Positions 1-8,355 of a DNA stretch of 43,936 nt are shown in pieces; position 1 is the stretch's first letter, and each line of letters begins with the position of its first letter. Origin of the DNA: Anaerolineales bacterium. Lineage in GTDB: Bacteria; Chloroflexota; Anaerolineae; Anaerolineales; Villigracilaceae. The stretch is from NCBI GenBank assembly GCA_020060625.1, contig JAGUZU010000154.1:1-43936 (forward strand), in the 5' to 3' direction. The translations under genes and the position numbers were made by a program. The notes beneath the pieces are model-generated. The model ran no database searches. It was not told the origin of the DNA and saw only the letters and a program-made list of their open reading frames with translations.

Positions 1-33
1 CAAAATCCGAAAAGTGCCGCATCTTCGCTCCTA

Positions 34-1671
34 TTACCACTTTTCTCGCTCTACTCGTACCTTTTTACATAGATCTTTTGGATAAAGTCCAGCTGAGAGC
101 GCGTACGATTTTCCCTGGCGCTTGATGGCTGCGGCAAGCCAACCTAGCAAGGCTGCGACGAAAGTGACCAGAGAGAAACCGAGTAAGCCCATTTGCACCG
201 GGAAAGTCTCGATCCACGGCACCCGCAGGAGCGCGGTCCGTTGGACGAACATATAATCTACATTCCCATTTTTGTCCTCACCAAAAGCCACGTAGTCGCC
301 GCCATCGCTCCACTGGAATAGGTTCCTGTCCATGCGCAGCAACGTACCACCAGCGTATTTCAGCCTATCCTGTTCATTGAGTGTGACCTGTTCCTGTTCC
401 ATCAACGCCTGTACTTTTTCGATGCTATGTGCCGAGTAATCGTTCAGGCTGATGTAATACCCTGTATAACGCGCCATCTCATTCGGATCCGTGGCGAGAA
501 CTTCCTCCCCAACTGGTAGATTGTTCCCAGGGTAGAAACGCTCGAGGAAGGCCTGTTCCAACTTCCCTGCCAGTCGGACGCTTGAATCCCGGTTGTAAAC
601 GAAGTAGATACCCACACCTTCATCTGGCAACAGCAACATACGATTTTGAAAACCAGGCGCGCCACCACTTTTAGCCAGTATGCGCCGTCCACCCCAGAAG
701 GTTTCGTCGAAGGCATAGGCAATGCCCGGCAATTTGGGATGATGCGTGAAACGCGTGGTGTGCAATTCTTCGATCAGGCTCTCGCTGAACACCTGCTCGC
801 CATCCAGTTTGCCATTTTCGAGGTGCATGATCATGTAGCGGGCAAGGTCAGCTGGGGTGGTGTTGAACCCGGCTCCAGCGGCATCGTTGAGGTTGTAGTA
901 GTTGAGTGGATAAAGGCCATTCGAGCTATAGCCCACAGCCACATGTCCGGAATCCTGCTCCGGCAAGTAGATGGAGGTACTGTCCATACCCAGGGGCTTG
1001 AAGATTTGTTCCTGCACATACTGGTTGTAGGGCATACCCGAAACTTCTTCCACCAGCAACCCGGCCAGGGCGATTTCGTGATCGTTGTAAGCGCGGAATT
1101 CTCCCGGCGGGCGGGTGCGAACTGGCAGACGCCGCGCCAGGTACTCGGACAGAGGCAGGATCTCGTCAGCGCTTTCGACGCGGATGCCAATGAAACGGTT
1201 ATCCAATCCGGCTGTGTAGTGCAATAGTTGACGGGCGGTGATCGGGGCGTCGAACGTGTCCGCTAGTTGAAAATGGGTCAGGTACTGGTTGACGTCCGCA
1301 TCCAGATCGATCTTGCCCTGCCCGGCAAGCTGCACCAGCGCCAGCGCCGTCACGGTTTTGACGATCGAGCCGCCGCGCACGATGGTTTGCTGCGGGTTGA
1401 AGGGAACCCGGTTTTCTATGTCAGCATAGCCGTAGCCCTTGCTGAAAAAGACTTCACCATCCTTGACCATCACGAAAGCCAGACCGGGGACATCCAGCTC
1501 CGGCAAATAAACGGAAGCGAAGCCGTCCACGAAGGCTTCAACCGCTTCGGGCGTGACCGCACTGGCAGCCTGCGGCGGCACTTGCGGAGCCAGCGCAATA
1601 GCCGAGCGAACCGGAGCCAGTAGCGACGCTGCCAATATCAACAAACTGATGAACCATCTTATGCTTTTCAT
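34..1671 (-). CDS. Secreted/membrane-anchored serine hydrolase, beta-lactamase (class C-like) family
   Basis: The 545-aa product has an N-terminal hydrophobic signal segment (residues about 5-28), then a class C beta-lactamase/esterase fold. S102-I-V-K105 is the SxxK nucleophile motif, Y195-N-D lies where the family has its YxN catalytic tyrosine, and a late K-S-G-G motif replaces the usual H/K-T-G. A C-terminal hydrophobic helix followed by positive residues (about 505-530) suggests membrane anchoring with the catalytic domain outside the cytoplasm. The ATG at 1671 is chosen because GGAGG lies six bases upstream; the longer frame to 1683 would start on a TTG overlapping that ribosome site. 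Such proteins hydrolyse esters, D-amino-acid peptides or beta-lactams, and the substrate cannot be told here. It is divergent from the two-component pair at 1844-3683. Confidence 0.85.
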   Translation of the reverse strand: MKSIRWFISLLILAASLLAPVRSAIALAPQVPPQAASAVTPEAVEAFVDGFASVYLPELDVPGLAFVMVKDGEVFFSKGYGYADIENRVPFNPQQTIVRGGSIVKTVTALALVQLAGQGKIDLDADVNQYLTHFQLADTFDAPITARQLLHYTAGLDNRFIGIRVESADEILPLSEYLARRLPVRTRPPGEFRAYNDHEIALAGLLVEEVSGMPYNQYVQEQIFKPLGMDSTSIYLPEQDSGHVAVGYSSNGLYPLNYYNLNDAAGAGFNTTPADLARYMIMHLENGKLDGEQVFSESLIEELHTTRFTHHPKLPGIAYAFDETFWGGRRILAKSGGAPGFQNRMLLLPDEGVGIYFVYNRDSSVRLAGKLEQAFLERFYPGNNLPVGEEVLATDPNEMARYTGYYISLNDYSAHSIEKVQALMEQEQVTLNEQDRLKYAGGTLLRMDRNLFQWSDGGDYVAFGEDKNGNVDYMFVQRTALLRVPWIETFPVQMGLLGFSLVTFVAALLGWLAAAIKRQGKSYALSAGLYPKDLCKKVRVEREKW

Positions 1672-1807
1672 TTGGACCTCCAAAACTGAACTCGAGTTGA
1701 TGCCATCAGTATGCCTGCCGCCCGCGCAAAAGTCATCCCGAGAACCATTGAACCGGGCCTACATAAAAACATCCACTTTTCTGCCAAAATATCAATAATT
1801 TTCTGTA

Positions 1808-1836
1808 TTGATGGGGGCCACCCCGTCCACTATAAT
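1808..1836 (+). promoter_or_regulatory. Sigma-70-type promoter giving a probable leaderless mRNA
   Basis: TTGATG (1808-1813) and TATAAT (1831-1836) are separated by exactly 17 bp. Only seven bases lie between the -10 box and the ATG at 1844, so transcription should begin at or next to the start codon. There is no Shine-Dalgarno sequence. The open frame that extends upstream to 1808 would use the -35 box as its start codon, which argues against that start. Confidence 0.7.
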
Positions 1837-1843
1837 GATTTTG

Positions 1844-3022
1844 ATGAAAAAACTCCGCTTTTCCTCCACATCATCCTTCATCGTGGTCAGCTTCGCCATC
1901 TGGATCGCCGTCTCCCTTCGTTGGATTCTCGAATTCATCGAGCAATCGCACCCTTACCTGTGGCTGCTCAGCACTATCCTGGCTGCTTACGGCTTCTTGC
2001 TTGGGCTCCAGATACTTCTAACCAAAAGTTCCCCACTCAAGGCGCACATCTATTTCGTCGTGCAAACCGCACTTATCCTCGGCGCTATGCTGCTTTACTA
2101 TGAATTGGACTTCTTCGCCTTGCTCTTTCTCCCCATCGGCGGACAGGCCATGCTTCTGCTTCATCGCAAACCTGCCCTTGGTTGGATTGCCATTTTTGGA
2201 ATTTCAATTGTTGTGGGACAGACGATACAATTCGGTTGGCCGGGCGGATTGTCATTTACGTTTCTATATCTCGCCGGGTTAGCCTTCGTCGCTTCTTTCT
2301 CGACCCTGATGCTGCGTGCCGACGATGCGCGTCGTCAAAGCGACAGGCTTTTGGACGAACTCCAGCAAGCCAACCGCCAGTTGCAAGAATATGCCGGGCA
2401 GGCGGAGGAACTCGCCACCGCCAAAGAACGCAATCGCCTGGCGCGTGAACTGCACGATTCGGTCGCCCAGACGCTCTACGGTTTAACCCTGCAAGCCGAG
2501 GCCGCATCCCGCAAACTGGCAATGGGACAAACCAACGAAGTCGCCGGTTACCTCGCTGAGATCCGTGACAGCGCCCAACAAACCCTGAAGGAAACCCGCC
2601 TGCTGATCTTCGAACTGCGTCCGCCGATCCTCGATCAAGAGGGGCTGGCTGCGGCACTGCGCGCCAGGCTCGAGTCCGTGGAGAGCCGCAGCGGGCTGAA
2701 GACCCAGATCAAGCTCAAGGATGTGGGCCGGCTTCCAAGCGGGATCGAGTTCGGGCTGTACGGCATCTCGAACGAGGTGCTGAACAATGTCCTGAAACAT
2801 TCCCACGCCAGTGAGATAACAGTCTCGCTTGAAAAGCAGTCGGGTAAGATCATCCTGCAAATCAGCGACAACGGCATTGGCTTCGGTCTTGAGCCCGAAG
2901 AAAATCGCGGCGGGCTGGGGCTGAAAGGCATGCGGGAACGCGCTGAGCAGATTGGCGGCAATTTACAGGTGACAAGCGGCGAAAACGGCACGCAGGTCAG
3001 CGTGGAGGTGCCTTATGAGTGA
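1844..3022 (+). CDS. NarL-family sensor histidine kinase (HisKA_3/HATPase)
   Basis: The 392-aa membrane kinase has about six hydrophobic segments in its first 165 residues, a short coiled coil, then a HisKA_3 dimerisation domain with the phospho-acceptor in ARELHDSVAQ (His204). The C-terminal ATPase domain shows an N-box (NEVLNNVLKHS) and G-boxes (DNGIGFG and GGLGLKGMRERA). No extracellular sensor domain is obvious, so the stimulus is probably sensed in or at the membrane. The stop overlaps the start of the response regulator at 3015, so the two are almost certainly a co-translated pair. The start at 1844 was chosen from the promoter geometry (leaderless). The target genes are unknown; the hydrolase gene at 34-1671 is a divergent neighbour. 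Confidence 0.9.
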   Translation: MKKLRFSSTSSFIVVSFAIWIAVSLRWILEFIEQSHPYLWLLSTILAAYGFLLGLQILLTKSSPLKAHIYFVVQTALILGAMLLYYELDFFALLFLPIGGQAMLLLHRKPALGWIAIFGISIVVGQTIQFGWPGGLSFTFLYLAGLAFVASFSTLMLRADDARRQSDRLLDELQQANRQLQEYAGQAEELATAKERNRLARELHDSVAQTLYGLTLQAEAASRKLAMGQTNEVAGYLAEIRDSAQQTLKETRLLIFELRPPILDQEGLAAALRARLESVESRSGLKTQIKLKDVGRLPSGIEFGLYGISNEVLNNVLKHSHASEITVSLEKQSGKIILQISDNGIGFGLEPEENRGGLGLKGMRERAEQIGGNLQVTSGENGTQVSVEVPYE

Positions 3023-3683
3023 GACCATCCGGGTCTATATCACGGACGACCATCCCATCGTGCGGCGCGGTATCAAGCAGCTTTTGAGCACCGAACCCGG
3101 AATCGACGTGATTGGTGAGGCCACCAACGGACTCCAGGCTATCACTGACATGGACAATCTCAAGCCCGATCTCGTGCTCATGGACCTAGTCATGCCTGTC
3201 ATGGACGGTATCGAAACCATCCGCCAGATCAAGGCCGGGCATCCGGAAATCCAGATTTTGGTGCTGACCAGCTTCGCCACTGACGACAAGGTCTTCCCGG
3301 CCATCAAGGCCGGTGCGCTCGGCTACCTGATCAAAGACACCGGCCCGGACGAGTTGGTGCGTGCTATCTGGCAGGTACACCAAGGGCAGTTGACCCTGCA
3401 CCCCAGCATCGCCCAGAAACTGCTCAAGGAACTCACGCTGACATCCGAGCAGCCGCCCTCGCCCGATCTGCTTACCGAGCGCGAAGTAGATGTGTTGAAA
3501 CTGATCGCCCGCGGCCTGTCCAACCAAGAAATCGCCGATACGCTCGTGGTCAGCATCGCCACGGTATACACCCACGTCTCCAAAATACTGGAAAAGCTGC
3601 ATCTTGCCAGCCGCACCCAGGCCGCGCTCTACGCCCTGCGCGAGGGGCTGGCATCATTATACGATGATGAAAACCAAGAATAA
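3015..3683 (+). CDS. NarL/FixJ-family response regulator (LuxR HTH)
   Basis: The 222-aa protein has an N-terminal receiver domain with acidic pocket D11-D12, phospho-acceptor D57 in LVLMDLVMP, and the conserved lysine in GYLIKD. A C-terminal LuxR-type helix-turn-helix follows (LTEREVDVLKLIARGLSNQE, then the recognition helix in IATVYTHVSKILEKL). Its start codon lies inside the last codons of the kinase gene (ATGAGTGA overlap), which indicates translational coupling and a cognate pair. A hairpin with a T-tract follows at 3719-3747, so the transcript is probably just these two genes. Confidence 0.93.
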   Translation: MSETIRVYITDDHPIVRRGIKQLLSTEPGIDVIGEATNGLQAITDMDNLKPDLVLMDLVMPVMDGIETIRQIKAGHPEIQILVLTSFATDDKVFPAIKAGALGYLIKDTGPDELVRAIWQVHQGQLTLHPSIAQKLLKELTLTSEQPPSPDLLTEREVDVLKLIARGLSNQEIADTLVVSIATVYTHVSKILEKLHLASRTQAALYALREGLASLYDDENQE

Positions 3684-3718
3684 CTTGCAACTGCGCACAA
3701 GCGCTTTCATATTAATAT

Positions 3719-3747
3719 AAAAATGACACCTTCGAGGTGCCATTTTT
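3719..3747. terminator. Bidirectional hairpin terminator after the two-component genes
   Basis: AAAAATG pairs with CATTTTT, and CACCT with AGGTG around a TCG loop; one A/C mismatch separates the two stem parts. The flanking A and T runs allow intrinsic termination on either strand. Confidence 0.7.
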
Positions 3748-3795
3748 AGTAGTAGATATGTGGTGCAATTGACACGGTGCGGGTAAACTTTAGGC

Positions 3796-3957
3796 ATGAT
3801 CACATATGCGAAACTTCTTAAAAAGCCGCAGGTTGCGAAAAGCTTGGTCGGAATGAGCCTGGTTGAGTTCGAACAATTCTATGCTGAATTTGAGAGCGCG
3901 CACACGGAGCGGCTTCAATCTTTCAGGAAAACGCGCGGAATTCCACCACTCGTTTGA
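3796..3957 (+). pseudogene. N-terminal remnant of a DDE transposase (HTH_Tnp_4-like)
   Basis: A 53-codon frame begins MITYAKLLKKPQVAKSLVGM and continues with SLVEFEQFYAEFE, resembling the N-terminal helix-turn-helix region of IS5-group DDE transposases (pattern MITYEKL...LTGLTVEEFDEL). It ends at a TGA with no catalytic domain; the downstream gene at 3969 is on the other strand. TTGACA at 3769-3774 may be part of the old insertion-sequence promoter. This is a truncated insertion-sequence scar. The family call rests on recalled sequence pattern and is moderate. Confidence 0.55.
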
Positions 3958-3968
3958 GGGATTCATTC

Positions 3969-6278
3969 CTATGGGCAATGCGGACTTAACTTGTTCGCCT
4001 CATGCACCGCGTTATACCAGTTGAATTCGTCGTTGTCGCTGAAGTAGTAATAGGTCACGCCGTTGGGCATCATCACCACGGTAATGCCGCCGTAACCGGA
4101 CATGAACGGAGTCCAGAAGGTGCAGGAATACCCGTCGGCGGGCTTGAAATCCTTTGCCCAAAAGCCGTTGTTGTACTTGAAGGCTGTGGTTCCGGACGTG
4201 GTCATGCCGCGGTCATTGGCATTCTTTTGCATCGAATCCTGCAACATACCGGCATGGAGGATTTGCGACCCGTTCGCATAGCCGCCGTCGTTGTTGAGGA
4301 ACTTGACGACTTTGGCGATGTCGTCCTGCGTCCAGAATAAACCGTATCCGCCGAACGGCGCGCCGTAGGACGCATTGTCCGTGCGGATGGTGCTGACGCC
4401 TGCGCTCAGGTTGATGGGGGCGAACACTTCATTGTTGACCATATTGAAGATGTCCGCGCCGGAGCCTTCCTGTGTTTGCAGGTAGTTGTTCATCGCGCGT
4501 GTGACGATGAACGTATCCGAAGAGTGGTACACCCAGGTTGTGCCGGGCGCTTTCTTGTTGGGGAAGTTGAACGCCGCATTGATCTTGTCGGTGTACGGTT
4601 CGGCGAGGAAAAAGGCCTCCATGTACGAGCCGCCCTCATCGGACATATATCCCGCGAGGCGGTAGTTGCCCGTTGCCATGTCAATGGTGTGATTGAACGT
4701 CACACTGTTCCAGTTGCCGACGCTGTATTCAGGAACGTAGTCCTTGATGAGCAGGTTGTACACGCCCGTGCCGTATTTCTGTCCGAGGCGCATCAGGGCA
4801 ACACTCGCGAACGCGGACTTGGCGGTGGAATAGGACGGCGCGCGCAAGTTCTCACAGAAAGCGTAATTCCCGTAGCGTGTCGTACAGCCTGATATGTAGT
4901 TCGTACCATTTATGATGATTCCGTAGAACGTCATGTGTTCGGGTGTAATCCCGCTGCCGAAGACGTTAACGTCCACGCCGGAACCCGGATAATCGGAAGC
5001 AAGATCAGCAATGGGCTTGGTCGGGAGGCGGTTCGCCACTTCCGCAGCATGGTTGGATTTCAGAGCCGCGGCGTTGGAAACGGCATACGACGAATACGCC
5101 GCATCCAACTGCCCCCACATATTGATCTTGTAATAGAAACAGGTCTCCTGCGTGATCTGGTAACGCACCTTTGAGACGCCGCTGTTGTTGAACAGGAAGG
5201 TCATCACGCCGTTGTGTGTGCAATTGGCATTGCGCTGGACAAGCGCAAATGGGAACGCAGCGCGAGAGTAGCCGTTATCGCTGTTCTCTTTCCATACCCG
5301 TCCGGGACCGATGTTGTAGTTCCAGAAGGGATGCCCGGTGTAGATCAAGCCCTGTGTGACGGGAATCAAATGACTGCCGTTCTGCACGAACTCGAAATCG
5401 AACTCCGGCAGGTGCTTGCGCGGCGAATCCGCGCCGCCGGTGTAGTTGTAGGTATCCTTGATCTCGGAGAAACCGCCGCTGGCGGCTTCGTTGAACAATT
5501 CAAGCCTGCCTTCAAAGATGTGGTCGGGCATGGCGGCATTGGCAGGCAGGGCAAAGGCGCTGTCATCCACGGGCGCTGTGCTGGAGCCGCTCATCAGGTC
5601 GTTGTAGGTGAGAAGCGAACGGGAGACGTTTCCATCCCCCGTCAGCGGGTCGCCGGGCATGGATCCGCCCGGAGGAGGTGTGGGGGTCGGTCCGGGAGGA
5701 GTATTCGTCGGGGTTGGGCCCGGTTGGGTTGCAGTGGCAGTCGGGGTGTTTGTCGGCGAAGCGCCCGAGGTCCCAGTGACGGTGATATCTTCGGCGTAAC
5801 AGTAGTCGCCGCCTGAGTTCGCGGTTTGGATGCGGTATCGAACCTGGAAGTTGGCGTTGTTATCCGCTCCTGAAATATTACTGGTCGTTCCATTGTAGAA
5901 CGTGGAGTTGTCCTGCCCGTTGGCGACCGTTCCAATGACCACCCAGCCTGAACCGGTGTTGTACTCCACGTAGCAGTATTCATTATTTTCGAGCGAACTT
6001 GCCGCCATGTTCCACGTCACACTGATGTTGGTGTAATCGACCGTGGAAATGGTTCTCGTGATGGAAGCGCCTGCGCCGACCATCCTGACCGAGTTAGGCT
6101 GTATGGACGGTGAGGCAACGCTGGAGACATTGCCGGCTGCGGTCCAGCTCGAATATCCGCTATTGAAATCGGTGGTATAGATCGTGGCGGATTGCGCAAG
6201 AACCGCAGGTTGAGACGGTAAAAGCAGGGACACGACAAGGAGCATGGCAAGACATGCCCACAATACGGACTTCTTCAT
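3969..6278 (-). CDS. Large secreted serine hydrolase with N-terminal beta-sandwich and P/T-rich linker
   Basis: The 769-aa protein starts with a clear signal peptide (MKKSVLWACLAMLL..., likely cleaved near residue 29). Residues about 30-170 look like an all-beta binding domain, followed by a linker of repeated T-N-T-P and P-T-P units (about 174-208) typical of Chloroflexota exported proteins. The rest carries a beta-lactamase-type hydrolase, with S484-T-A-K487 as the SxxK nucleophile motif and late glycine-rich segments (SGYGGITVVMMPNG). The N-terminal domain probably binds substrate or the cell surface. AAGGAG lies eight bases before the ATG. It is apparently monocistronic; the substrate is unknown. 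Confidence 0.8.
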   Translation of the reverse strand: MKKSVLWACLAMLLVVSLLLPSQPAVLAQSATIYTTDFNSGYSSWTAAGNVSSVASPSIQPNSVRMVGAGASITRTISTVDYTNISVTWNMAASSLENNEYCYVEYNTGSGWVVIGTVANGQDNSTFYNGTTSNISGADNNANFQVRYRIQTANSGGDYCYAEDITVTGTSGASPTNTPTATATQPGPTPTNTPPGPTPTPPPGGSMPGDPLTGDGNVSRSLLTYNDLMSGSSTAPVDDSAFALPANAAMPDHIFEGRLELFNEAASGGFSEIKDTYNYTGGADSPRKHLPEFDFEFVQNGSHLIPVTQGLIYTGHPFWNYNIGPGRVWKENSDNGYSRAAFPFALVQRNANCTHNGVMTFLFNNSGVSKVRYQITQETCFYYKINMWGQLDAAYSSYAVSNAAALKSNHAAEVANRLPTKPIADLASDYPGSGVDVNVFGSGITPEHMTFYGIIINGTNYISGCTTRYGNYAFCENLRAPSYSTAKSAFASVALMRLGQKYGTGVYNLLIKDYVPEYSVGNWNSVTFNHTIDMATGNYRLAGYMSDEGGSYMEAFFLAEPYTDKINAAFNFPNKKAPGTTWVYHSSDTFIVTRAMNNYLQTQEGSGADIFNMVNNEVFAPINLSAGVSTIRTDNASYGAPFGGYGLFWTQDDIAKVVKFLNNDGGYANGSQILHAGMLQDSMQKNANDRGMTTSGTTAFKYNNGFWAKDFKPADGYSCTFWTPFMSGYGGITVVMMPNGVTYYYFSDNDEFNWYNAVHEANKLSPHCP

Positions 6279-6357
6279 TTCTTATTCTCCTTTGGCAAAG
6301 TGTGGGATGGACGGGAGAAATGAAAATGCGGTCCCCTGGGAACCTCCTTTCGGTCGT

Positions 6358-7272
6358 CTATTCAACGGCTTTGACCCCTTCGATGTGCTGGAAGGCGAGT
6401 TTCCCCAAATTCTCGAACCCTCCTTTTGCCACGCCATTGTTCCCATAGATCGGGAACTTCTTCCCCGAATCGCGCAATTGCTTCAACGTCTGCGCGAGAC
6501 CCAGTGTGCCAAATTCGCGTGTGCGCGTGGTGTGATCGAGATCGAGAATCTCGGTCATAAAGGTTTGATTTGTGCCTGCCTGCTGCAAGATGCGCCCGTC
6601 GGGATCAATGATTGTCGAGCGTCCGCCGCCCCATGCGCCGATGCCGTTGATGCTGACAAAGTAGCATTGATTGAACAACGCGTTCGCGCGCGCCATCACC
6701 AGTTCCAACTCTCTATCAGACGTTGGAGTCAGCGTTGGTTGAATGATGACTTCCGCACCCATCCATGCCAGCGTGCGCGAGACTTCAGGGAACCACATAT
6801 CGTAGCAAATGCACAAACCAAACCGCCCCACATTCGGAATATCAAACACACAAAACTGGTCGCCTGCCGCCGTCCCCGCTTCGTATGGCAGCCACGGAAA
6901 CATCTTGCGATACTTCGCCACAAGTTCGCCATCGGGCGAGATCACAACCGACGTGTTATACATTTTGTCGTCTTCGATTTCCCACATCGAGCCAGGGATC
7001 AACCATTGTCGAGTCTTGCGCGCCAGTTCACACAAACGATCCGTCATCGGTCCAGGGATCGGTCCGCTATTTTTCTTATACCAATTTGCATCCACAGGTG
7101 TTTTGAATTGCACCAGCCCAGGCACCACCAACTCGTGATACACCACCATATTGACCCACGGCATTTGCTTGCGGATGTTCATCGCCACGTCGGACATCTT
7201 TTCGATTGTCCCGTTCATGTCCCACGCTTCGACGGACATTTGCACACCGGCAATTCCAAATAAGCGACTCAT
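6358..7272 (-). CDS. Carbon-nitrogen hydrolase (nitrilase superfamily amidohydrolase)
   Basis: The 304-aa cytoplasmic protein has the Glu-Lys-Cys triad of the nitrilase superfamily: E47 in VVYHEL, K123 in KYRKMFPW and C156 in CICYD followed by FPE. The family hydrolyses C-N bonds in aliphatic amides, carbamoyl amino acids or ring-opened ureides. GGAG lies six bases before the ATG. It is the last gene after a complete peptide-type ABC importer on the same strand (108 bp gap holding a palindromic repeat), which suggests that the importer brings in an amide or peptide-like compound this enzyme deaminates. Aliphatic amidase or formamidase is possible; the exact substrate cannot be assigned. Confidence 0.85.
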   Translation of the reverse strand: MSRLFGIAGVQMSVEAWDMNGTIEKMSDVAMNIRKQMPWVNMVVYHELVVPGLVQFKTPVDANWYKKNSGPIPGPMTDRLCELARKTRQWLIPGSMWEIEDDKMYNTSVVISPDGELVAKYRKMFPWLPYEAGTAAGDQFCVFDIPNVGRFGLCICYDMWFPEVSRTLAWMGAEVIIQPTLTPTSDRELELVMARANALFNQCYFVSINGIGAWGGGRSTIIDPDGRILQQAGTNQTFMTEILDLDHTTRTREFGTLGLAQTLKQLRDSGKKFPIYGNNGVAKGGFENLGKLAFQHIEGVKAVE

Positions 7273-7294
7273 AGTTTCTCCAATAATTAAGGGA

Positions 7295-7380
7295 TGTCAT
7301 TCTGAGCGAAGCGAAGAATCTCTGATGGATTTGAGAGACTCTTCGGTCGTGGCGCAAGGCGCCACTCCCTCAGAGTGACA
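7295..7380. repeat. Intergenic inverted repeat, TGTCATTCTGAG family
   Basis: TGTCATTCTGAG at 7295-7306 is mirrored by CTCAGAGTGACA at 7369-7380 (one G/A difference). The inner sequence contains GCGAAGCGAAGAATCTC. Related elements with a TGTCATTGCGAG end occur at 29108-29193 and, in part, at 9310-9360, so this is a dispersed family. Confidence 0.75.
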
Positions 7381-8355
7381 TTAAACAAAATGACAGGCAA
7401 CCTGACGGAAATCCCCGCCTCTTACCTGACGTAAATCTGGTTCTGTTTCCTGACACATTTTCTGCGCGATGGGGCAGCGTGTATGGAAGCGGCACCCCGA
7501 AGGCGGGTTGACAGGACTCGGCACATTGCCTTCCAATATCTTCAGCTCGCGTTTTTCTTCAACAACAGGCATCGGGATCGCGCCGAACAGCGCCTGCGTA
7601 TACGGGTGCAGAGGCTCGTTATATACCTCTTCTGCCGAGCCGACTTCCACCAACTTACCCAGATACATCACACCAATGCGGTCGCTGATGTGTTGAACCA
7701 CGTTCAAGTCATGAGAGATAAAGAGATATGTCAATCCAAACGATTGCTTAAGATCATCCAGCAGGTTGATGATCTGCGCCTGCACCGACACATCCAATGC
7801 GGACGTGGGCTCGTCCAGCACGATCAATTTTGGATTCAACGCCAGCGCCCGCGCCACCGCCACCCGCTGACACTGTCCGCCAGACATTTCGTGCGGGAAG
7901 CGGTCAAGGTGCTGTGCGCCCAACCCGACCTGTTCCAGCAGTTCGATCACGCGCGGACGAATTTCATCCTTTGTCAGAACATTGTGCGTGACCAACGGTT
8001 CGGCAATGATCTGCACCACTTTCAAACGCGGGCTCAACGACGAGAGCGGGTTTTGAAACACGATCTGCATCTCGCGGCGGACGGGTTTCATATTGCGTTT
8101 GTCTATCGCCGTAATGTCTTTTCCATCGAACAACACACTACCTGATGTCGGCTCGATCAGCCGCAGGATCATCCGCCCCAGCGTAGTCTTCCCGCATCCA
8201 GATTCACCGACCAAGCCGAACGTCTCGCCAGAGGCGATGGATAGATCCACCCCATCCACGGCGTAGACGTGTTTGATGTCACCCGAAAGCCAGGCGAAGC
8301 CGCCTGGCAATCGAAAATGTTTTTTGAGGGAGTGGACTTCGATAAGATTGGTCAT
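7381..8355 (-). CDS. Peptide/nickel-type ABC transporter ATPase (OppF/DppF-like)
   Basis: The 324-aa ATPase shows Walker A (GESGCGKTTLGR), the signature MSGGQCQRVAVARAL, Walker B LIVLDEPTSALD and the switch His in FISHDL. The C-terminal oligopeptide-transporter extension holds the cysteines of SGCRFHTRCPIAQKMC. The ATG at 8355 overlaps the stop of the partner ATPase by ATGA. An alternative upstream frame (to 8373) lies inside that partner gene and is not favoured. It energises uptake through the permeases at 9362-11271. Confidence 0.92.
   Translation of the reverse strand: MTNLIEVHSLKKHFRLPGGFAWLSGDIKHVYAVDGVDLSIASGETFGLVGESGCGKTTLGRMILRLIEPTSGSVLFDGKDITAIDKRNMKPVRREMQIVFQNPLSSLSPRLKVVQIIAEPLVTHNVLTKDEIRPRVIELLEQVGLGAQHLDRFPHEMSGGQCQRVAVARALALNPKLIVLDEPTSALDVSVQAQIINLLDDLKQSFGLTYLFISHDLNVVQHISDRIGVMYLGKLVEVGSAEEVYNEPLHPYTQALFGAIPMPVVEEKRELKILEGNVPSPVNPPSGCRFHTRCPIAQKMCQETEPDLRQVRGGDFRQVACHFV

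Noticed and set aside
3790-3978. 62-codon minus-strand frame
   Set aside because: The plus strand of the same segment encodes a transposase N-terminus with a better start; the minus frame is its shadow.
6244-7263. Long plus-strand open frame (339 codons) opposite the nitrilase gene
   Set aside because: It mirrors a gene with clear catalytic motifs, is rich in His/Arg/Pro as expected of antisense reading, and has no domain or ribosome site.
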